A stretch of 64,000 bases of DNA from [Clostridium] viride DSM 6836 (GCA_000620945.1 JHZO01000005.1:62001-126000); one strand, 5' to 3'; positions 35,536-45,667 are shown, counted from the first letter of the stretch. Notes: generated by a model not told the origin, from the letters alone. A program made the numbers and translations.

Positions 35536-37557
35536 ATGGCAGCAAAAACCAAGGTGGAAAAGACCACCAAAACAAAGAAGAGCATTGTCAAGTCATTATC
35601 TAGGCAAGTCATTTTGATTCTCTTGGCGATTATCCTTGTACTTTCCTCAATCTCAGTCTATTTTATCCGCAAATCCACCGAGCAGGCGCTCGAAGTAACC
35701 ATGAACGAAACCACGAAGCTCATTGCCGACAAAATCTCGAGCAAGATTGTTAGCTTAGGAACCACGGCCAACACCATGTTGGAAGAGTACGTTCGATTAG
35801 GAGTTTCCGACCCAGCCCAAGTGAAGGCATTTGTGGCGGACTATAATAAAGATCTGGGCTTTTTAAGCATGGACATTGTGGACTCCTCCTTGCGTTCCCT
35901 TACCACCGGTGGCCAATACCCCGCAGACAGCGCTGTGGGCAAGGGCGGGGATAACGTGTATGTCAGCGATCCCGTAGTCATGGACGACGGAAAAAACATG
36001 TATTTTGATTTTGTGTATCCGGCACAGGGCTATCGTGTGTACATTCAGGTGCCCTACGATATGTTTGAAACGATCATCAAATCGGTGCAGCTGGGTGAAA
36101 GCGGCAGTACTTATGTGATCAACAAGCAGGGCTATACCATTCTGCACAAGGCCAAAGACGGCGTTCTTGCACACGAAAATACGGTGGAGGATGCCAAGAA
36201 GGATCCTGAGCTGAAGAAGCTGGCCGTCATTGAATCCAAAATGGTAAAGGGAGAGGCCGGCTTTGGCTACTACGCCTACAACCATGTCAATAAGTTTGGC
36301 TCCTATGCTCCGGTTCCGGGAACCGATGGCTGGTCTGTGAACGTAACGGGCCGTGAGTCTGAATTTATGGGCGCTGTGCAGACCTCTATCTTCATCCTGA
36401 TTGGGATGAGCGTGGTGTTCTTTGTCTTGGTTGCGGCCATCCTTCGCATCAGCATGAAGCGCATCACTCAACCCCTCGAGAAGATCTCTGGAGCCATTGA
36501 TAACATTTATCAGGGTGACCTGAACGTGGAGTTACAGGTGGAACGGGAAGATGAGATCGGGCTCATGTCGCAGCAACTCAACGGAATGGTGGACATTTTC
36601 CGCACCTTGATCCGTGACATTTCCCGCGTTCTTTCTGCGGTGTCCAACAAGAACCTGGATGTCGCAACCAGTGCAGAATACCCCGGTGAATTTAACACCA
36701 TCAACACCTCCCTCGCCACCATTGTCGAGGATCTGAACATGGTCATTCGCCAGTTCGATACCGCCTCTTCCCAGGTGCGCTTGGGAGCAGAACAGGTCTC
36801 CGCCGGAGCACAGACCTTGGCACAAGGAGCCACTGAGCAGGCCAGTTCCATCGAGGAACTTTCCTCCACCATTGAAATGGTTGCCGATCAGATCAAGTCC
36901 TCTGCAGACGATGCCGGCCTGGGCAATCAAAAGGTCACGCAGGTCAGTCGTGAGTTACAGCAGTGCAACCAAAAGATGCAGGAAATGGTCTCCGCTATGG
37001 GACTCATCAACAATACCTCCAATGAGATTGGAAAGATCATCAAGACCATTGAAGACATTGCCTTCCAGACCAACATTCTGGCTCTCAACGCAGCGGTAGA
37101 AGCTGCCCGGGCCGGAGCAGCCGGTAAGGGCTTCGCGGTGGTTGCCGATGAAGTGAGAAACCTGGCCTCCAAGTCAGCGCAAGCGGCCAGCAACACCACG
37201 GCCCTCATTCAGAAATCGCTGGAAGCCGTGCAGAATGGTACCAGCGTGGTGAATGCAACGGCGGATTCCCTCTATCAGGCCGTCAACATGGCCGACGAGG
37301 TCACCGCCTTGGTGCGCAAGATTTCGGATTCCGCCAGCGAGCAGTCAGCCTCCATTGAGCAGATTAGCTTGGGCATTGCCCAGATTTCTGCGGTGGTGCA
37401 GACCAACTCCGCCACCAGCGAAGAGAGCGCCGCTTCCTCGGAAGAGCTTTCCGCACAGGCAGAGATTCTTGCCGGCCAGATCGAGGCCTTCACCTTGAAA
37501 AAGGTCTCGAACAAAGGGAAAGCAAAGGTAGACCATTACGCAGAAGCCGTGCATTAA
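35536..37557 (+). CDS. Methyl-accepting chemotaxis protein with Cache-type sensor domain
   Basis: A 673-aa transmembrane chemoreceptor. A first span lies at about residues 22-44, and an outside double-Cache-like domain covers about 45-280 (with the [13 protein letters not shown] and [26 protein letters not shown] region typical of small-molecule-binding Cache folds). A second span lies at about 288-312 and a HAMP domain to about 370. The long cytoplasmic helical hairpin has its conserved tip [29 protein letters not shown]. It should signal through CheA/CheW, which are not in this window. The ATG at 35536 has GGAGG nine bases upstream. The sigma-D-like promoter fits a motility regulon. Confidence 0.93.
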   Translation: MAAKTKVEKTTKTKKSIVKSLSRQVILILLAIILVLSSISVYFIRKSTEQALEVTMNETTKLIADKISSKIVSLGTTANTMLEEYVRLGVSDPAQVKAFVADYNKDLGFLSMDIVDSSLRSLTTGGQYPADSAVGKGGDNVYVSDPVVMDDGKNMYFDFVYPAQGYRVYIQVPYDMFETIIKSVQLGESGSTYVINKQGYTILHKAKDGVLAHENTVEDAKKDPELKKLAVIESKMVKGEAGFGYYAYNHVNKFGSYAPVPGTDGWSVNVTGRESEFMGAVQTSIFILIGMSVVFFVLVAAILRISMKRITQPLEKISGAIDNIYQGDLNVELQVEREDEIGLMSQQLNGMVDIFRTLIRDISRVLSAVSNKNLDVATSAEYPGEFNTINTSLATIVEDLNMVIRQFDTASSQVRLGAEQVSAGAQTLAQGATEQASSIEELSSTIEMVADQIKSSADDAGLGNQKVTQVSRELQQCNQKMQEMVSAMGLINNTSNEIGKIIKTIEDIAFQTNILALNAAVEAARAGAAGKGFAVVADEVRNLASKSAQAASNTTALIQKSLEAVQNGTSVVNATADSLYQAVNMADEVTALVRKISDSASEQSASIEQISLGIAQISAVVQTNSATSEESAASSEELSAQAEILAGQIEAFTLKKVSNKGKAKVDHYAEAVH

Positions 37558-37577
37558 TCCCATCCCTTAACACACAT

Positions 37578-37613
37578 AAAAAACCGACTGCAGCCATTGC
37601 AGTCGGTTTTTTT
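37578..37613 (+). terminator. Terminator of the chemoreceptor gene
   Basis: Arms AAAACCGACTGCA / TGCAGTCGGTTTT with a five-base loop, flanked by A- and T-runs. Confidence 0.92.
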
Positions 37614-37707
37614 GCATGTTTTGTGCAATCCATGGGCAGAAACGACACAGAGTTCTTTGCGTTGGAATATTCTAAAGTAATGAATTTTGAAGGGAGGGTT
37701 CGCCGGA

Positions 37708-38562
37708 ATTGCCTGGTTTCCGGCGCCATCGTACATGGAACACATAAACCAACCCGTGGCCCCTCTGCCCAATCCCGGAGAGGGCGGCCCCGTGAACTCG
37801 GGAGAAGCGTATCCGGTCATTCCTCTTCCGAACCCGGGAGAAGGTGGCCCGGTGGATTCTGGGGACGTTCCCGTGCCTCCCCTACCCAATCCCGGGGAGA
37901 GCGGCCCGGTGGCCAATCCCACCCCCCGCACCAGCGTGCGCTTCTTGAACGCGGCATACGGATATAAGCCCTTTCGCATCCTCATCAATCAACGACTTGC
38001 CGTTCGCCTGCTTCACTATGGCGGGATTACCAGCCATGGGCACATCGGGGCCGGTTACCAAACCATCACCATCACGGGGACCGATGGGTACATCTACATC
38101 CAAAAATCACTGCCCTTCGAACATAATACCCCTTATACCGTGGCCATCATCAACACGGCCAGTGGGCTTGACCTTGTCCAGATTCCGGACACCTCCTTGG
38201 CACCCAGCCATCATTTTTCCAACTTCCGCGTGAGTAACCTGGCCTTTTACAGCAATCCGGTGGATGTCCTCTTGCGGGATGGACGGGTGGTCTATGCGGA
38301 TGTTCGCTTTAAGGAAACGACCAGCTACAAGAGAATTCGCCCTGGCTTTTACCAGTTTGTATTTGCGGAAACCAATTTTGTTCCCATGCCGGTTTGGCAG
38401 GACATTGAAACCATGGAAACCGAGTTAATGCAAACCGCACCCCCAGTGGAGGAATTGGCGGTCTTAGACTTGCGAGTGCAACGGGGGGTATCGTACACCA
38501 TCTTTTTGCTCAGCACCGGCCCATCCTACGGATTGCTGCAAACCTTGGTGGTGGCAGATTAA
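37708..38562 (+). CDS. DUF4397-domain protein with Pro/Gly-rich N-terminal repeats
   Basis: A protein of about 284 aa with an N-terminal region of three near-copies of PLPNPGEGGPV (DNA copies begin at 37762, 37822 and 37879). A DUF4397 domain follows: TSVRFLNAAYGYKPFRILIN, then YQTITITG, VAIINTASGLDLVQIPD, FRVSNLAFYSNPVDVLLRDGR and a final SYTIFLLSTG. Related proteins occur as surface or spore-associated proteins in Clostridia; function unknown. There is no signal peptide. The only good ribosome-binding site, AAGGGAGGG (37690-37698), stands nine bases before an in-frame ATT at 37708; the first ATG (37735) and the upstream TTG (37687) lack one. The start is therefore uncertain and may be a rare ATT. 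Confidence 0.8.
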   Translation: MAWFPAPSYMEHINQPVAPLPNPGEGGPVNSGEAYPVIPLPNPGEGGPVDSGDVPVPPLPNPGESGPVANPTPRTSVRFLNAAYGYKPFRILINQRLAVRLLHYGGITSHGHIGAGYQTITITGTDGYIYIQKSLPFEHNTPYTVAIINTASGLDLVQIPDTSLAPSHHFSNFRVSNLAFYSNPVDVLLRDGRVVYADVRFKETTSYKRIRPGFYQFVFAETNFVPMPVWQDIETMETELMQTAPPVEELAVLDLRVQRGVSYTIFLLSTGPSYGLLQTLVVAD

Positions 38563-38575
38563 CGTAACTTAGGGT

Positions 38576-38615
38576 AACTAGAAGGGCACAGCCTTCGCTG
38601 TGCCCTTCTAGTTTT
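38576..38615. terminator. Bidirectional terminator between convergent genes
   Basis: A perfect 17-bp stem, AACTAGAAGGGCACAGC / GCTGTGCCCTTCTAGTT, with a CTTC loop and T-run. It lies between the DUF4397 gene and the leftward ABC operon. Confidence 0.93.
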
Positions 38616-38632
38616 GGAAACGGCCGCCTTCC

Positions 38633-39307
38633 TTACCATTCACGCTTGTGGTAGTTCTGTAAGGAACACAAAACAGAGATGGCGATGAAGAGCATCCACC
38701 CCAGAAGACAGAAGAGAATCAGTGGCAAGGGATTCTGTGACACTTGATTGCCTAAATTGATGAAATAGTCAAGTAGGCCACGCTCTTGAGCCATTCGAAA
38801 CAGCCCGAAGAGAGCCGCGGGGACAACGATGAGCGGGAGGAACACAAGCAGCTTCGCCTTGGTATAGCCAAGCTTAAAGTAGAAGGGCATTTGAATGGCT
38901 TCCACCAGCGTAAAGAGGAAAAAGCAGCCCACTATGGCAGCAGCGGTCTCCCCCAGGATAAAGTCTTGCCGGAGCACCAAAGCGGTCAAAAAGGTAAAGA
39001 GAAAGGCAATCACTCCACTGCCAAGGTTGATGAGGAAGGCAAAGAGATAGCGCCCAAACACCAGATTTTTCTTCTGCAGAGGGAGGGAAGCGTACAGAAG
39101 ATCAATCTTGGTTTTCTCCCCAATGGCAAAGGGATATGCGGTATAGAAGAGGCCATACATCATGAGAATGCCGATGGAAAAGCTGCTGGTTCCATTCATG
39201 TAGCAAAGAACGAAGGCGATCAAGAGAAAAAAGCCCAATTGGCGAATGCCCAGATACTGTTGAATCGTTAAAAAGTCCAGTCGGGCGACCCGAAGCGTCT
39301 GTGTCAT
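38633..39307 (-). CDS. ABC-2 type transporter permease
   Basis: A 224-aa protein with about six membrane spans (near residues 25-55, 83-115, 122-140, 150-170 and 195-215), similar to ABC2_membrane_5-type permeases. The start overlaps the stop of the ATPase gene by four bases (39304-39307). Together with the upstream ATPase and GntR regulator it forms the window's second regulator-ATPase-permease operon. The exported substrate is unknown. Confidence 0.83.
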   Translation of the reverse strand: MTQTLRVARLDFLTIQQYLGIRQLGFFLLIAFVLCYMNGTSSFSIGILMMYGLFYTAYPFAIGEKTKIDLLYASLPLQKKNLVFGRYLFAFLINLGSGVIAFLFTFLTALVLRQDFILGETAAAIVGCFFLFTLVEAIQMPFYFKLGYTKAKLLVFLPLIVVPAALFGLFRMAQERGLLDYFINLGNQVSQNPLPLILFCLLGWMLFIAISVLCSLQNYHKREW

Positions 39308-40164
39308 AGCGAAGACCCCTCCTTATTCACGTGCACCATAATGTCATCCAGTGTGCAGGGTTCGGTCACCACGCCCTGTGGCAGGAGCCGAAGGTCACGA
39401 CAGGAGAGCATGCCCTCAAAGCCAACGCTATGCTCCCGCAACCCCAGAAGCTTCTCCCGTAGGGCGGAAGTTAAGTCAGAAGCGCCGCCGCGCACCATGC
39501 AATAGCTTTCTAACAGGGCATCCTTTTCTCCGGTAAACACCAAACGCCCTTTCTGCAAAAAGGTGATATAGTCTGCAATCTTTTCCAGATCCGAGGTGAT
39601 GTGTGTGGAAAACAAAATGGCATGCTCCTCGTCACACACGAAGTCCCGGAGGATATCCATTAGCTCATCCCGGGCAACCGGGTCCAGGCCAGAGGTTGGC
39701 TCATCCAGCAGTAAGAGCCTTGCTCCATGGGACAGGGCCACGGCCAGCATGAGCTTAATCTCCATGCCCCGGGAAAGCTCCTTGACCTTTTTTCTTGGAT
39801 CTAAAGAAAAGCGTGATAGGCAATCCCGGTACTGAGCTGAATCCCAACGGGAGTAAAAGGGAGAAAGGGCCCGCTCAACCCCAAGTAGAGTCCAATCCTC
39901 CACGTAAAAGGGAGAGTCCATTACCACGCCAATGGATTCTTTCTGCTGTGTTTGGCTTCCGTCAAACTCCTCCCCAAACAGGTGAATCGTCCCTGCATTT
40001 TTCTGAATCATTCCGAGCAGAGCCTTTATGGTCGTGGTTTTACCGGCTCCGTTTGGGCCGATGAAGCCCATGATAGAACCGCCCGGAATGGAAAAACTAA
40101 GCTCCTGCAGAGAAAACAGGGGATAATCCTTGCAAAGGCCCCTCACCTCCAGTACATTAGCCAT
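39304..40164 (-). CDS. ABC transporter ATP-binding protein
   Basis: A 286-aa ATPase with Walker A GPNGAGKTT near residue 37, a signature-like ELSRGMEIKLML, Walker B LLLLDEPTSGLDP and switch His in FSTHITSDL. The C-terminal 60 residues extend beyond the nucleotide-binding fold, as is usual for drug-export-type ATPases. It overlaps the regulator gene by eight bases upstream and the permease gene by four downstream, so the three cistrons are tightly coupled. Confidence 0.93.
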   Translation of the reverse strand: MANVLEVRGLCKDYPLFSLQELSFSIPGGSIMGFIGPNGAGKTTTIKALLGMIQKNAGTIHLFGEEFDGSQTQQKESIGVVMDSPFYVEDWTLLGVERALSPFYSRWDSAQYRDCLSRFSLDPRKKVKELSRGMEIKLMLAVALSHGARLLLLDEPTSGLDPVARDELMDILRDFVCDEEHAILFSTHITSDLEKIADYITFLQKGRLVFTGEKDALLESYCMVRGGASDLTSALREKLLGLREHSVGFEGMLSCRDLRLLPQGVVTEPCTLDDIMVHVNKEGSSL

Positions 40165-40540
40165 AACTGTCCTCCTTTAAAAGTAACGAAAAAACCTCTT
40201 GCACTTCCTCCCGGCTAAGGCCCGCCTGAAGGCCCGACCCAATGCCGGCAGATAGCTGGGCTTCCATCTCCCTAAGTGCCTGCTCCCGCAGCAGTTGCGT
40301 ATCCTGGGGCAGGACAAAAAACCCCTTCCCGGGTACACTGGTTAAAAAGCCTTCCTGCTCTAAATCCGCATAGGCGCGACTGGTAGTAATCACACTGATT
40401 TTCAAATCCCGCGCCAACTGACGGATGGACGGCAGCGTTTCCCCTTCCAGGAGTTCCCCAGCATAGATGGACGCTTTGACCTGCTCTTTGATTTGCTCGT
40501 AGATGGGAACCCCAGCGGTGTTGCGAATCACCAGCTTCAA
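40157..40540 (-). CDS. GntR-family (YtrA-type) transcriptional regulator
   Basis: A 127-aa winged-helix regulator: PIYEQIKEQVKASIYAGEL, then LPSIRQLARDLKISVITTSRAY, and a short helical tail. I place the start at the TTG at 40540, because GAGGTGAT lies four bases upstream and the conserved protein begins there. The longer frame to 40711 adds unrelated residues and would run through the promoter. It probably represses its own operon through the inverted repeat over the -10. Confidence 0.9.
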   Translation of the reverse strand: MKLVIRNTAGVPIYEQIKEQVKASIYAGELLEGETLPSIRQLARDLKISVITTSRAYADLEQEGFLTSVPGKGFFVLPQDTQLLREQALREMEAQLSAGIGSGLQAGLSREEVQEVFSLLLKEDSYG

Positions 40541-40555
40541 GACATCACCTCGTTC

Positions 40556-40608
40556 ATACTGTATATATTCACTATGGACAGTATAGACGCAAGACGCTTC
40601 TCTGTCAA
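40556..40608 (-). promoter_or_regulatory. Promoter and putative operator of the second GntR-ABC operon
   Basis: Minus strand: -35 TTGACA (40603-40608), 17 bases, -10 TATACT (40580-40585). A perfect inverted repeat ATACTGT (40556-40562) and ACAGTAT (40578-40584), separated by 15 bases, has one arm on the -10, as expected for a repressor site. Confidence 0.72.
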
Positions 40609-40736
40609 GAGGGGTGTGGAAAAAAGATTGCGAAACGGGCATGGCTATGATACTGTAACAGAAATGAGGGCGCCATGGCCCAGCAAACGACGGGGACATG
40701 GCGCACGACAAACCAATAGAATAAGGGGCAAAGCCG

Positions 40737-41903
40737 ATGGAATTTGATTTTTCCTACCAGAACCCGACACGCATTCACTTTGGCAAACAGGCACTCAGCA
40801 AGCTACCGGAGGAGCTTTCCTACTTTGGGAAGCAGGTCCTGCTGGTCTACGGGACAGGCTCCCTCAAACGAACAGGTCTGTATGACACCATCCGGAAAAT
40901 CTTAAAGGATGCCGGAAAGACGGTGTGTGAGCTTTCCGGGATCACGTCAAACCCCACGGCGGACAAGGTGTATGAGGGAATTGAACTGGCCCGGCAGCAA
41001 CAGCCGGATCTCATCCTCGCCGTGGGCGGGGGTTCCGTGCTGGACTGCGCCAAGGTGGTGGCGGCCGGGGCCCTGTATGAGGGCGACTTTTACGAGCACT
41101 TTTTTGTAAAGCGAGCCCAGGCCGACCACGCGATTCCCTTGGGAACCGTCCTCACCATGGCAGGAACCGGTTCGGAGATGAACGGCAATGCAGTCATCAC
41201 CCACACGGAACGCCGCCGGAAAAGCGGCATGTTCTCTGAATGCGTCTATCCGGTCTTTTCGATTCTGAATCCTGAGCTGACCTACACGGTACCCAAAGAG
41301 CAGATGGTCAGCGGTATCTGCGATATCCTGAGCCATATCCTAGAGGTCTACATGAGTCCGTCCGACGAAGACAACCTCTCCGACGATCTGGCCGAGGCCA
41401 TGATGCGAAACCTCATTCGCTCGGCCTACCGTGCCATCGAAAATCCTTTGGACTACACCGCCCGGGCCAACATTATGTGGGGTGCCACCGTAGCCCTCAA
41501 CGGCTTGCTGGAAGCAAGCAAGCAGCAAGACTGGATGGTGCATCAAATTGAGCATCAAATCGGTGCTTATACGGATTGTCCCCATGGATTGGGCCTGGCA
41601 GCCGTGTCCGCCAATTACTATCGTTTGCTGCTTCCCTATGCCCCCTGGCGCTTTGCGCGCTTTGCCCAAAACGTTTGGGGCATCGACCCCCAGGGTAAGA
41701 CCCAGGAGGAGCTGGGAGAGCTGGGCATTGGGGCCATGGAGGACTTTTTCCGCGCACTGGGCGCACCGGTCTCCCTGCGAGAGCTTGGTTTGGACGAACG
41801 CGCTCCCTTGGATGCCATTGCGGATTCCTGCCGCCTGCTCCCCGGAAGCTATCACCGGGTGACCCATGCCGAGCTTCGAGCGCTCCTGCGGAAGACGCTC
41901 TAA
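40737..41903 (+). CDS. Iron-containing alcohol dehydrogenase (butanol-dehydrogenase/YqhD-like)
   Basis: A 388-aa type III NAD(P)H-dependent alcohol dehydrogenase that should interconvert aldehydes and alcohols in fermentation. The nucleotide-binding region includes LLVYGTGSLKRTGLYD and AVGGGSVLDCAKVVA, and TVLTMAGTGSEMNGNAVI follows. Metal ligands are Asp and His in GICDILSHILEVY and two His in HQIEHQIGAYTDCPHGLGL. AAGGGG precedes the ATG. The next gene, a broken CoA-transferase, begins 50 bases later and may share the transcript. Confidence 0.93.
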   Translation: MEFDFSYQNPTRIHFGKQALSKLPEELSYFGKQVLLVYGTGSLKRTGLYDTIRKILKDAGKTVCELSGITSNPTADKVYEGIELARQQQPDLILAVGGGSVLDCAKVVAAGALYEGDFYEHFFVKRAQADHAIPLGTVLTMAGTGSEMNGNAVITHTERRRKSGMFSECVYPVFSILNPELTYTVPKEQMVSGICDILSHILEVYMSPSDEDNLSDDLAEAMMRNLIRSAYRAIENPLDYTARANIMWGATVALNGLLEASKQQDWMVHQIEHQIGAYTDCPHGLGLAAVSANYYRLLLPYAPWRFARFAQNVWGIDPQGKTQEELGELGIGAMEDFFRALGAPVSLRELGLDERAPLDAIADSCRLLPGSYHRVTHAELRALLRKTL

Positions 41904-41952
41904 CGGTGAACCAATTACGCATACCCAAACGCAGAAAGGAAGAACGAAACCA

Positions 41953-43140
41953 ATGGGCGCTCTGGAAGGACTGAAGATATTGGACTTTTCCACCCTGCTC
42001 CCGGGGCCATTTGCCTCGCTGATGCTGGCCGATCAAGGGGCCCAGGTGCTCAAGATTAGCGCGGCATCGCGAAAGGATTTGGTGGCAGAGTATCCTCCTT
42101 TTCTCGAAGACGGTGACACCTCCGCCAACCAAGCTTGGCTTGGACGCAACAAACGGACGATGTTTTTAAATCTCAAAACGCCCCAGGGGGTGGAGATTGT
42201 GAAAAAACTCGTCCGTGAATACGATATCGTGTTAGAGCAGTTTCGGCCGGGGGTCATGGATCAGCTTGGGGTAGGGTATGAGGCTTTAAAACAGGAAAAC
42301 CCACGGCTGATCTACTGCGCCCTTACGGGGTATGGGCAAACTGGCCCACTGGCAAAGACAGCCGGCCATGATATCAACTACCTATCCCGCAGTGGCAACA
42401 TGTCCTTTGCCGGGCGGCAGGACACCGGCCCGGTGCTGACCAGCATGCAGATTGCTGATGTGGCCGTGGGCTCCCTGCATTCCGTGGTGGGCATCTTGGC
42501 AGCGGTCTATTAACGGGAGAAGACCGGTCTGGGGCAGTTTGTGGATGTTTCCATGTACGATGGGCTCATCCCCTTTAACGGGATGGACGGGGCTGCCTTT
42601 CTGGCAAGCGGAGTGGAGCCCAAGCGGGAAGGAGAACGCCTCAACGGCGGCTGCCTCTATGACTTTTATGAAACCAAGGATGGGGAATATCTTTCGGTGG
42701 GAGCGCTGGAACCCCAGTTCTGGCGGGCCTTCTGCCTCTGCATCCATCGGCCGGACTTCATCGAGAAAACGGTCTTCCCCGAAGAGGTGGACACCGTAAA
42801 GGACGAAGTAAGGCACATCCTGAAGCAGAAAACCCGCCGCCAGTGGGAGGAGATCTTCCGTGGAAAGGACGTCTGCGTGGAACCGGTGCTGTCCCTTCGG
42901 GAAGCCCTCCTGGAAGACCCCCATTGCCGCGCCCGGAACATGGTGGTTCCCGTTCCCCTTCCGCTCTCTCCCCAGCGCACCGTGTTGCAACTGGGAAGTC
43001 CGATGAAGTTATCCGCCTGTCCCATCGAGTATCGGCACGCAGGCTATCCCTTAGGGTATCATACTACAGAGGTGCTGGAGCACCTGGGTTACAGTTCCCG
43101 GGAAATGATGGATATGCGCGGGCGGGGAGTGTTCGATTAG
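41953..43140 (+). pseudogene. CaiB/BaiF-family CoA-transferase, interrupted by an in-frame stop
   Basis: The two halves are consecutive and in one frame. Bases 41953-42510 encode the N-terminal half (LKILDFSTLLPGPFASLMLADQGAQV, GHDINYLSRSG with the conserved active-site Asp). Bases 42514-43140 encode the rest, starting REKTGLGQFVDVSMYDG. Only a TAA at 42511-42513 separates them. In this family that site reads like AALYHREKTGxGQ, so exactly one codon has become a stop. The total would be 395 codons, about normal. Possibilities are a recent nonsense mutation, a sequencing error, or read-through. There is no ribosome-binding site for a separate second half. Family members move CoA between acids; the substrate here is unknown. 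Confidence 0.85.
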
Positions 43141-43645
43141 AAGGAACCCAATGTGTGAGCAGTTGGGGAAGTTCCTCAGCCGGAAGACCCAGCACCAACA
43201 GAAGACCCACCCGGAACAGGAGCGATAGGGCGGATTCGTTCTGCCGCAACGATAGTTGCAGCTCCTGCCGTTCCACAATTCCTCCCGAGAGTGTGGGAAG
43301 TTCGCGCAGTATGGCCAAGGAGACGGCGGTATGGTCCAAACTGGAGATGGTCAAACTATCCTTATGGGATCCGCCATAGCTCATGACGCAAGAGGCCATG
43401 CAGTGGCGCAGCAAAGAAACCTCTGTCCCCGGAAGCAGAAGAAGCCGACACGGGGGAAGCGGAGCGGCAATCTCGGTCGTTGCGGTGGGAGCAATCGCCA
43501 AAAGTTCAAACTCCTCCGCTGCCAGGAGCTGAATGGCAGCCGGCAGCTCTACAAAGCGATGCTGCTCCCGCATTCTGCGCGGAAGCCTCGCAATCACTGG
43601 TTCCAGTTCTGCTGCTCGAATGCCCCAAAGACCCACTGTTTTCAC
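43064..43645 (-). CDS. Conserved protein of unknown function with C-terminal membrane helix
   Basis: A 193-aa frame that reads like a real protein rather than a shadow: a Rossmann-like opening (KTVGLWGIRAAELEPVIARL), then CRLLLLPGTE, then CVMSYGGSHKDSLTISSLD, then LSGGIVERQELQLSL, and a hydrophobic helix LLLVLGLPAEEL near the end. I recall similar clostridial proteins but cannot name a function. The GTG at 43645 has GGGGG a few bases upstream; an ATG at 43651 is an alternative. Its last 77 bases overlap the end of the CoA-transferase pseudogene on the other strand. Divergent from typA. Confidence 0.6.
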   Translation of the reverse strand: MKTVGLWGIRAAELEPVIARLPRRMREQHRFVELPAAIQLLAAEEFELLAIAPTATTEIAAPLPPCRLLLLPGTEVSLLRHCMASCVMSYGGSHKDSLTISSLDHTAVSLAILRELPTLSGGIVERQELQLSLRQNESALSLLFRVGLLLVLGLPAEELPQLLTHWVPSNRTLPARAYPSFPGNCNPGAPAPL

Positions 43646-43751
43646 AAACATCCCCCGTTTTTCGCATGCGCGTGTGGCGCATCCGGTTTTTTGAGTTATC
43701 TTAGCCAAAAGACGGGAAAGTATGCAAGGGCGAACTTTGTGAAAAATTCAC

Positions 43752-43780
43752 TTGTCATCTCTCTTTCATTAAGTTATAAT
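43752..43780 (+). promoter_or_regulatory. Promoter of typA
   Basis: -35 TTGTCA (43752-43757), 17 bases, consensus -10 TATAAT (43775-43780). Confidence 0.8.
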
Positions 43781-43843
43781 ATGTGTTTGCGGAAAAATAT
43801 TAACATTGATCCAATGCTTAAGAAATAGAGGTGCCTGGAAGCA

Positions 43844-45667
43844 GTGCAGAATCAGAAACTTAGAAACGTGGCGATTATCGCCCACGTCGACCACGGAAAG
43901 ACAACCTTGGTTGACCAAATGCTCAAGCAAGGCGGTGTATACCGTGAAAATCAGGCGATGGTAGAGCGCGTGATGGACTCCGGCGATTTAGAGCGCGAAC
44001 GTGGCATTACCATTTTGGCAAAGAATACCGCCATTCAATACGGCGATGTGAAGATCAACATCGTGGACACCCCGGGCCACGCCGATTTTGGCGGCGAGGT
44101 GGAGCGTATTTTGAAGATGGTCAACGGAGTCATTCTGTTGGTCGACGCGGCGGAAGGCCCCATGCCACAGACCCGCTTTGTTCTCTCCCGCGCCCTGGAG
44201 CTGGGTCATCGCGTCATCGTGGTCATCAATAAAATCGACCGTCCGGACCAGCGCATTGCCGAAGTACAGGACGAAGTCTTGGAGCTTCTCATGGAGCTGG
44301 ATGCCACCGACGAGCAGCTCGACTCTCCTACCCTGTTCTGCTCTGCCCGTCAGGGCATTGCCTCCCGGGAGCCCGGGGTCTTGGGCGAGGATCTGAAGCC
44401 CTTGTTCGAAACGATTCTATCCTACATTCCCGCACCGGAGGCAGACGAGACGGCTCCCTTCCAGATGCTGGTTTCCTCCATTGACTACAACGAGTTTGTG
44501 GGCCGAATTGCCATTGGCCGCATTGAGCGCGGCACCGTCCGCCAGAATCAGGAGATTGTGGTGTGCAACTACCATGACCCGGACAGCGTCCAGAAGGCCA
44601 AGGCTGTGAACCTCTATCAGTTTGAGGGTCTTGGCAAGGCAGCGGTCACGGAGGCTTCCGCCGGCAACATCATTGCCATGTCGGGCATCGGCGATGTAAC
44701 CATCGGCGACACCATCTGCACCGCCAGCAATCCGGAACCGCTTCCCTTTGTTCAAATCTCTGCTCCGACCATGGAGATGACCTTCTCCGTCAACGATTCT
44801 CCCTTTGCCGGAAAAGAAGGCAAATACGTGACCTCCCGGAACCTGCGTGACCGTCTGATGCGTGAGACCCTCAAAGACGTCTCCCTCCGGGTCACCGATA
44901 CGGATACCACGGAAGCCTTCAACGTGGCGGGCCGTGGCGAAATGCACCTGTCCATTCTGATCGAGACCATGCGCCGGGAGGGCTATGAATTCCAGGTTTC
45001 CCCGCCCCGCGTGCTGTACCGCGAGATCGACGGAGTCTTCTCCGAACCCATGGAGCGTCTGGTGGCCGATGTGCCCGCCGATGCCGTGGGTGCCGTCATT
45101 GAAAAGCTTGGCAGCCGTAAGGCCGATATCTTGGAAATGACGCCGGTGGGTTCCCGTATGAAGCTGACCTTCCTGGTTCCGGCCCGTGGCCTCTTTGGTT
45201 ACCGCAACGAGTTCTTGACGGATACCCGCGGCGAAGGCATTATGGCTTCCGTGTTTGACTCCTATGCTCCCTTCCGCGGTGAGGTGACCCGCCGCAACTC
45301 GGGCAGCTTGATCTCCCATGAAACGGGCGAGTCGGTGGCCTACGGCTTGTTTAGCTCCCAGGAGCGTGGTGCCCTTTTCATTCCGGCCGGCGTACCCGTT
45401 TATGCGGGCATGGTGGTTGGCGAAACCCCCAAAAGTGAGGATATCACCGTCAACGTATGCCGCAAAAAGCAGCTGACCAATATGCGTGCCTCAGGCAGCG
45501 ATGATTCCATGCGTCTCATTCCCCACCGCCAGCTGAGTTTGGAACAGTGTCTGGAATTTTTGGCGGATGACGAAATCTTGGAAGTCACCCCCCAAACCTT
45601 GCGCCTGCGTAAGCGCATTCTGGATCACAGCCTGCGCATGCGTGCGCAAAAGCGCAAGCCCGAATAA
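43844..45667 (+). CDS. typA: Translational GTPase TypA/BipA
   Basis: A 607-aa ribosome-associated GTPase involved in stress adaptation and 50S assembly. G motifs are AHVDHGKTT (G1), RGITI (G2), [15 protein letters not shown] (G3), NKIDRPDQR (G4) and the SAR region (G5). EF-G-like domains II, III and V follow, and then the TypA-specific C-terminal domain, which contains [20 protein letters not shown]. The start is a GTG at 43844, with GAGGTG upstream. It is monocistronic with its own promoter and terminator. Confidence 0.97.
   Translation: MQNQKLRNVAIIAHVDHGKTTLVDQMLKQGGVYRENQAMVERVMDSGDLERERGITILAKNTAIQYGDVKINIVDTPGHADFGGEVERILKMVNGVILLVDAAEGPMPQTRFVLSRALELGHRVIVVINKIDRPDQRIAEVQDEVLELLMELDATDEQLDSPTLFCSARQGIASREPGVLGEDLKPLFETILSYIPAPEADETAPFQMLVSSIDYNEFVGRIAIGRIERGTVRQNQEIVVCNYHDPDSVQKAKAVNLYQFEGLGKAAVTEASAGNIIAMSGIGDVTIGDTICTASNPEPLPFVQISAPTMEMTFSVNDSPFAGKEGKYVTSRNLRDRLMRETLKDVSLRVTDTDTTEAFNVAGRGEMHLSILIETMRREGYEFQVSPPRVLYREIDGVFSEPMERLVADVPADAVGAVIEKLGSRKADILEMTPVGSRMKLTFLVPARGLFGYRNEFLTDTRGEGIMASVFDSYAPFRGEVTRRNSGSLISHETGESVAYGLFSSQERGALFIPAGVPVYAGMVVGETPKSEDITVNVCRKKQLTNMRASGSDDSMRLIPHRQLSLEQCLEFLADDEILEVTPQTLRLRKRILDHSLRMRAQKRKPE

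Noticed and set aside
42541-43140. Second half of the CoA-transferase as an independent gene
   Set aside because: No ribosome-binding site at its first GTG/ATG; it is in the same frame as the first half and continues it exactly across the stop.
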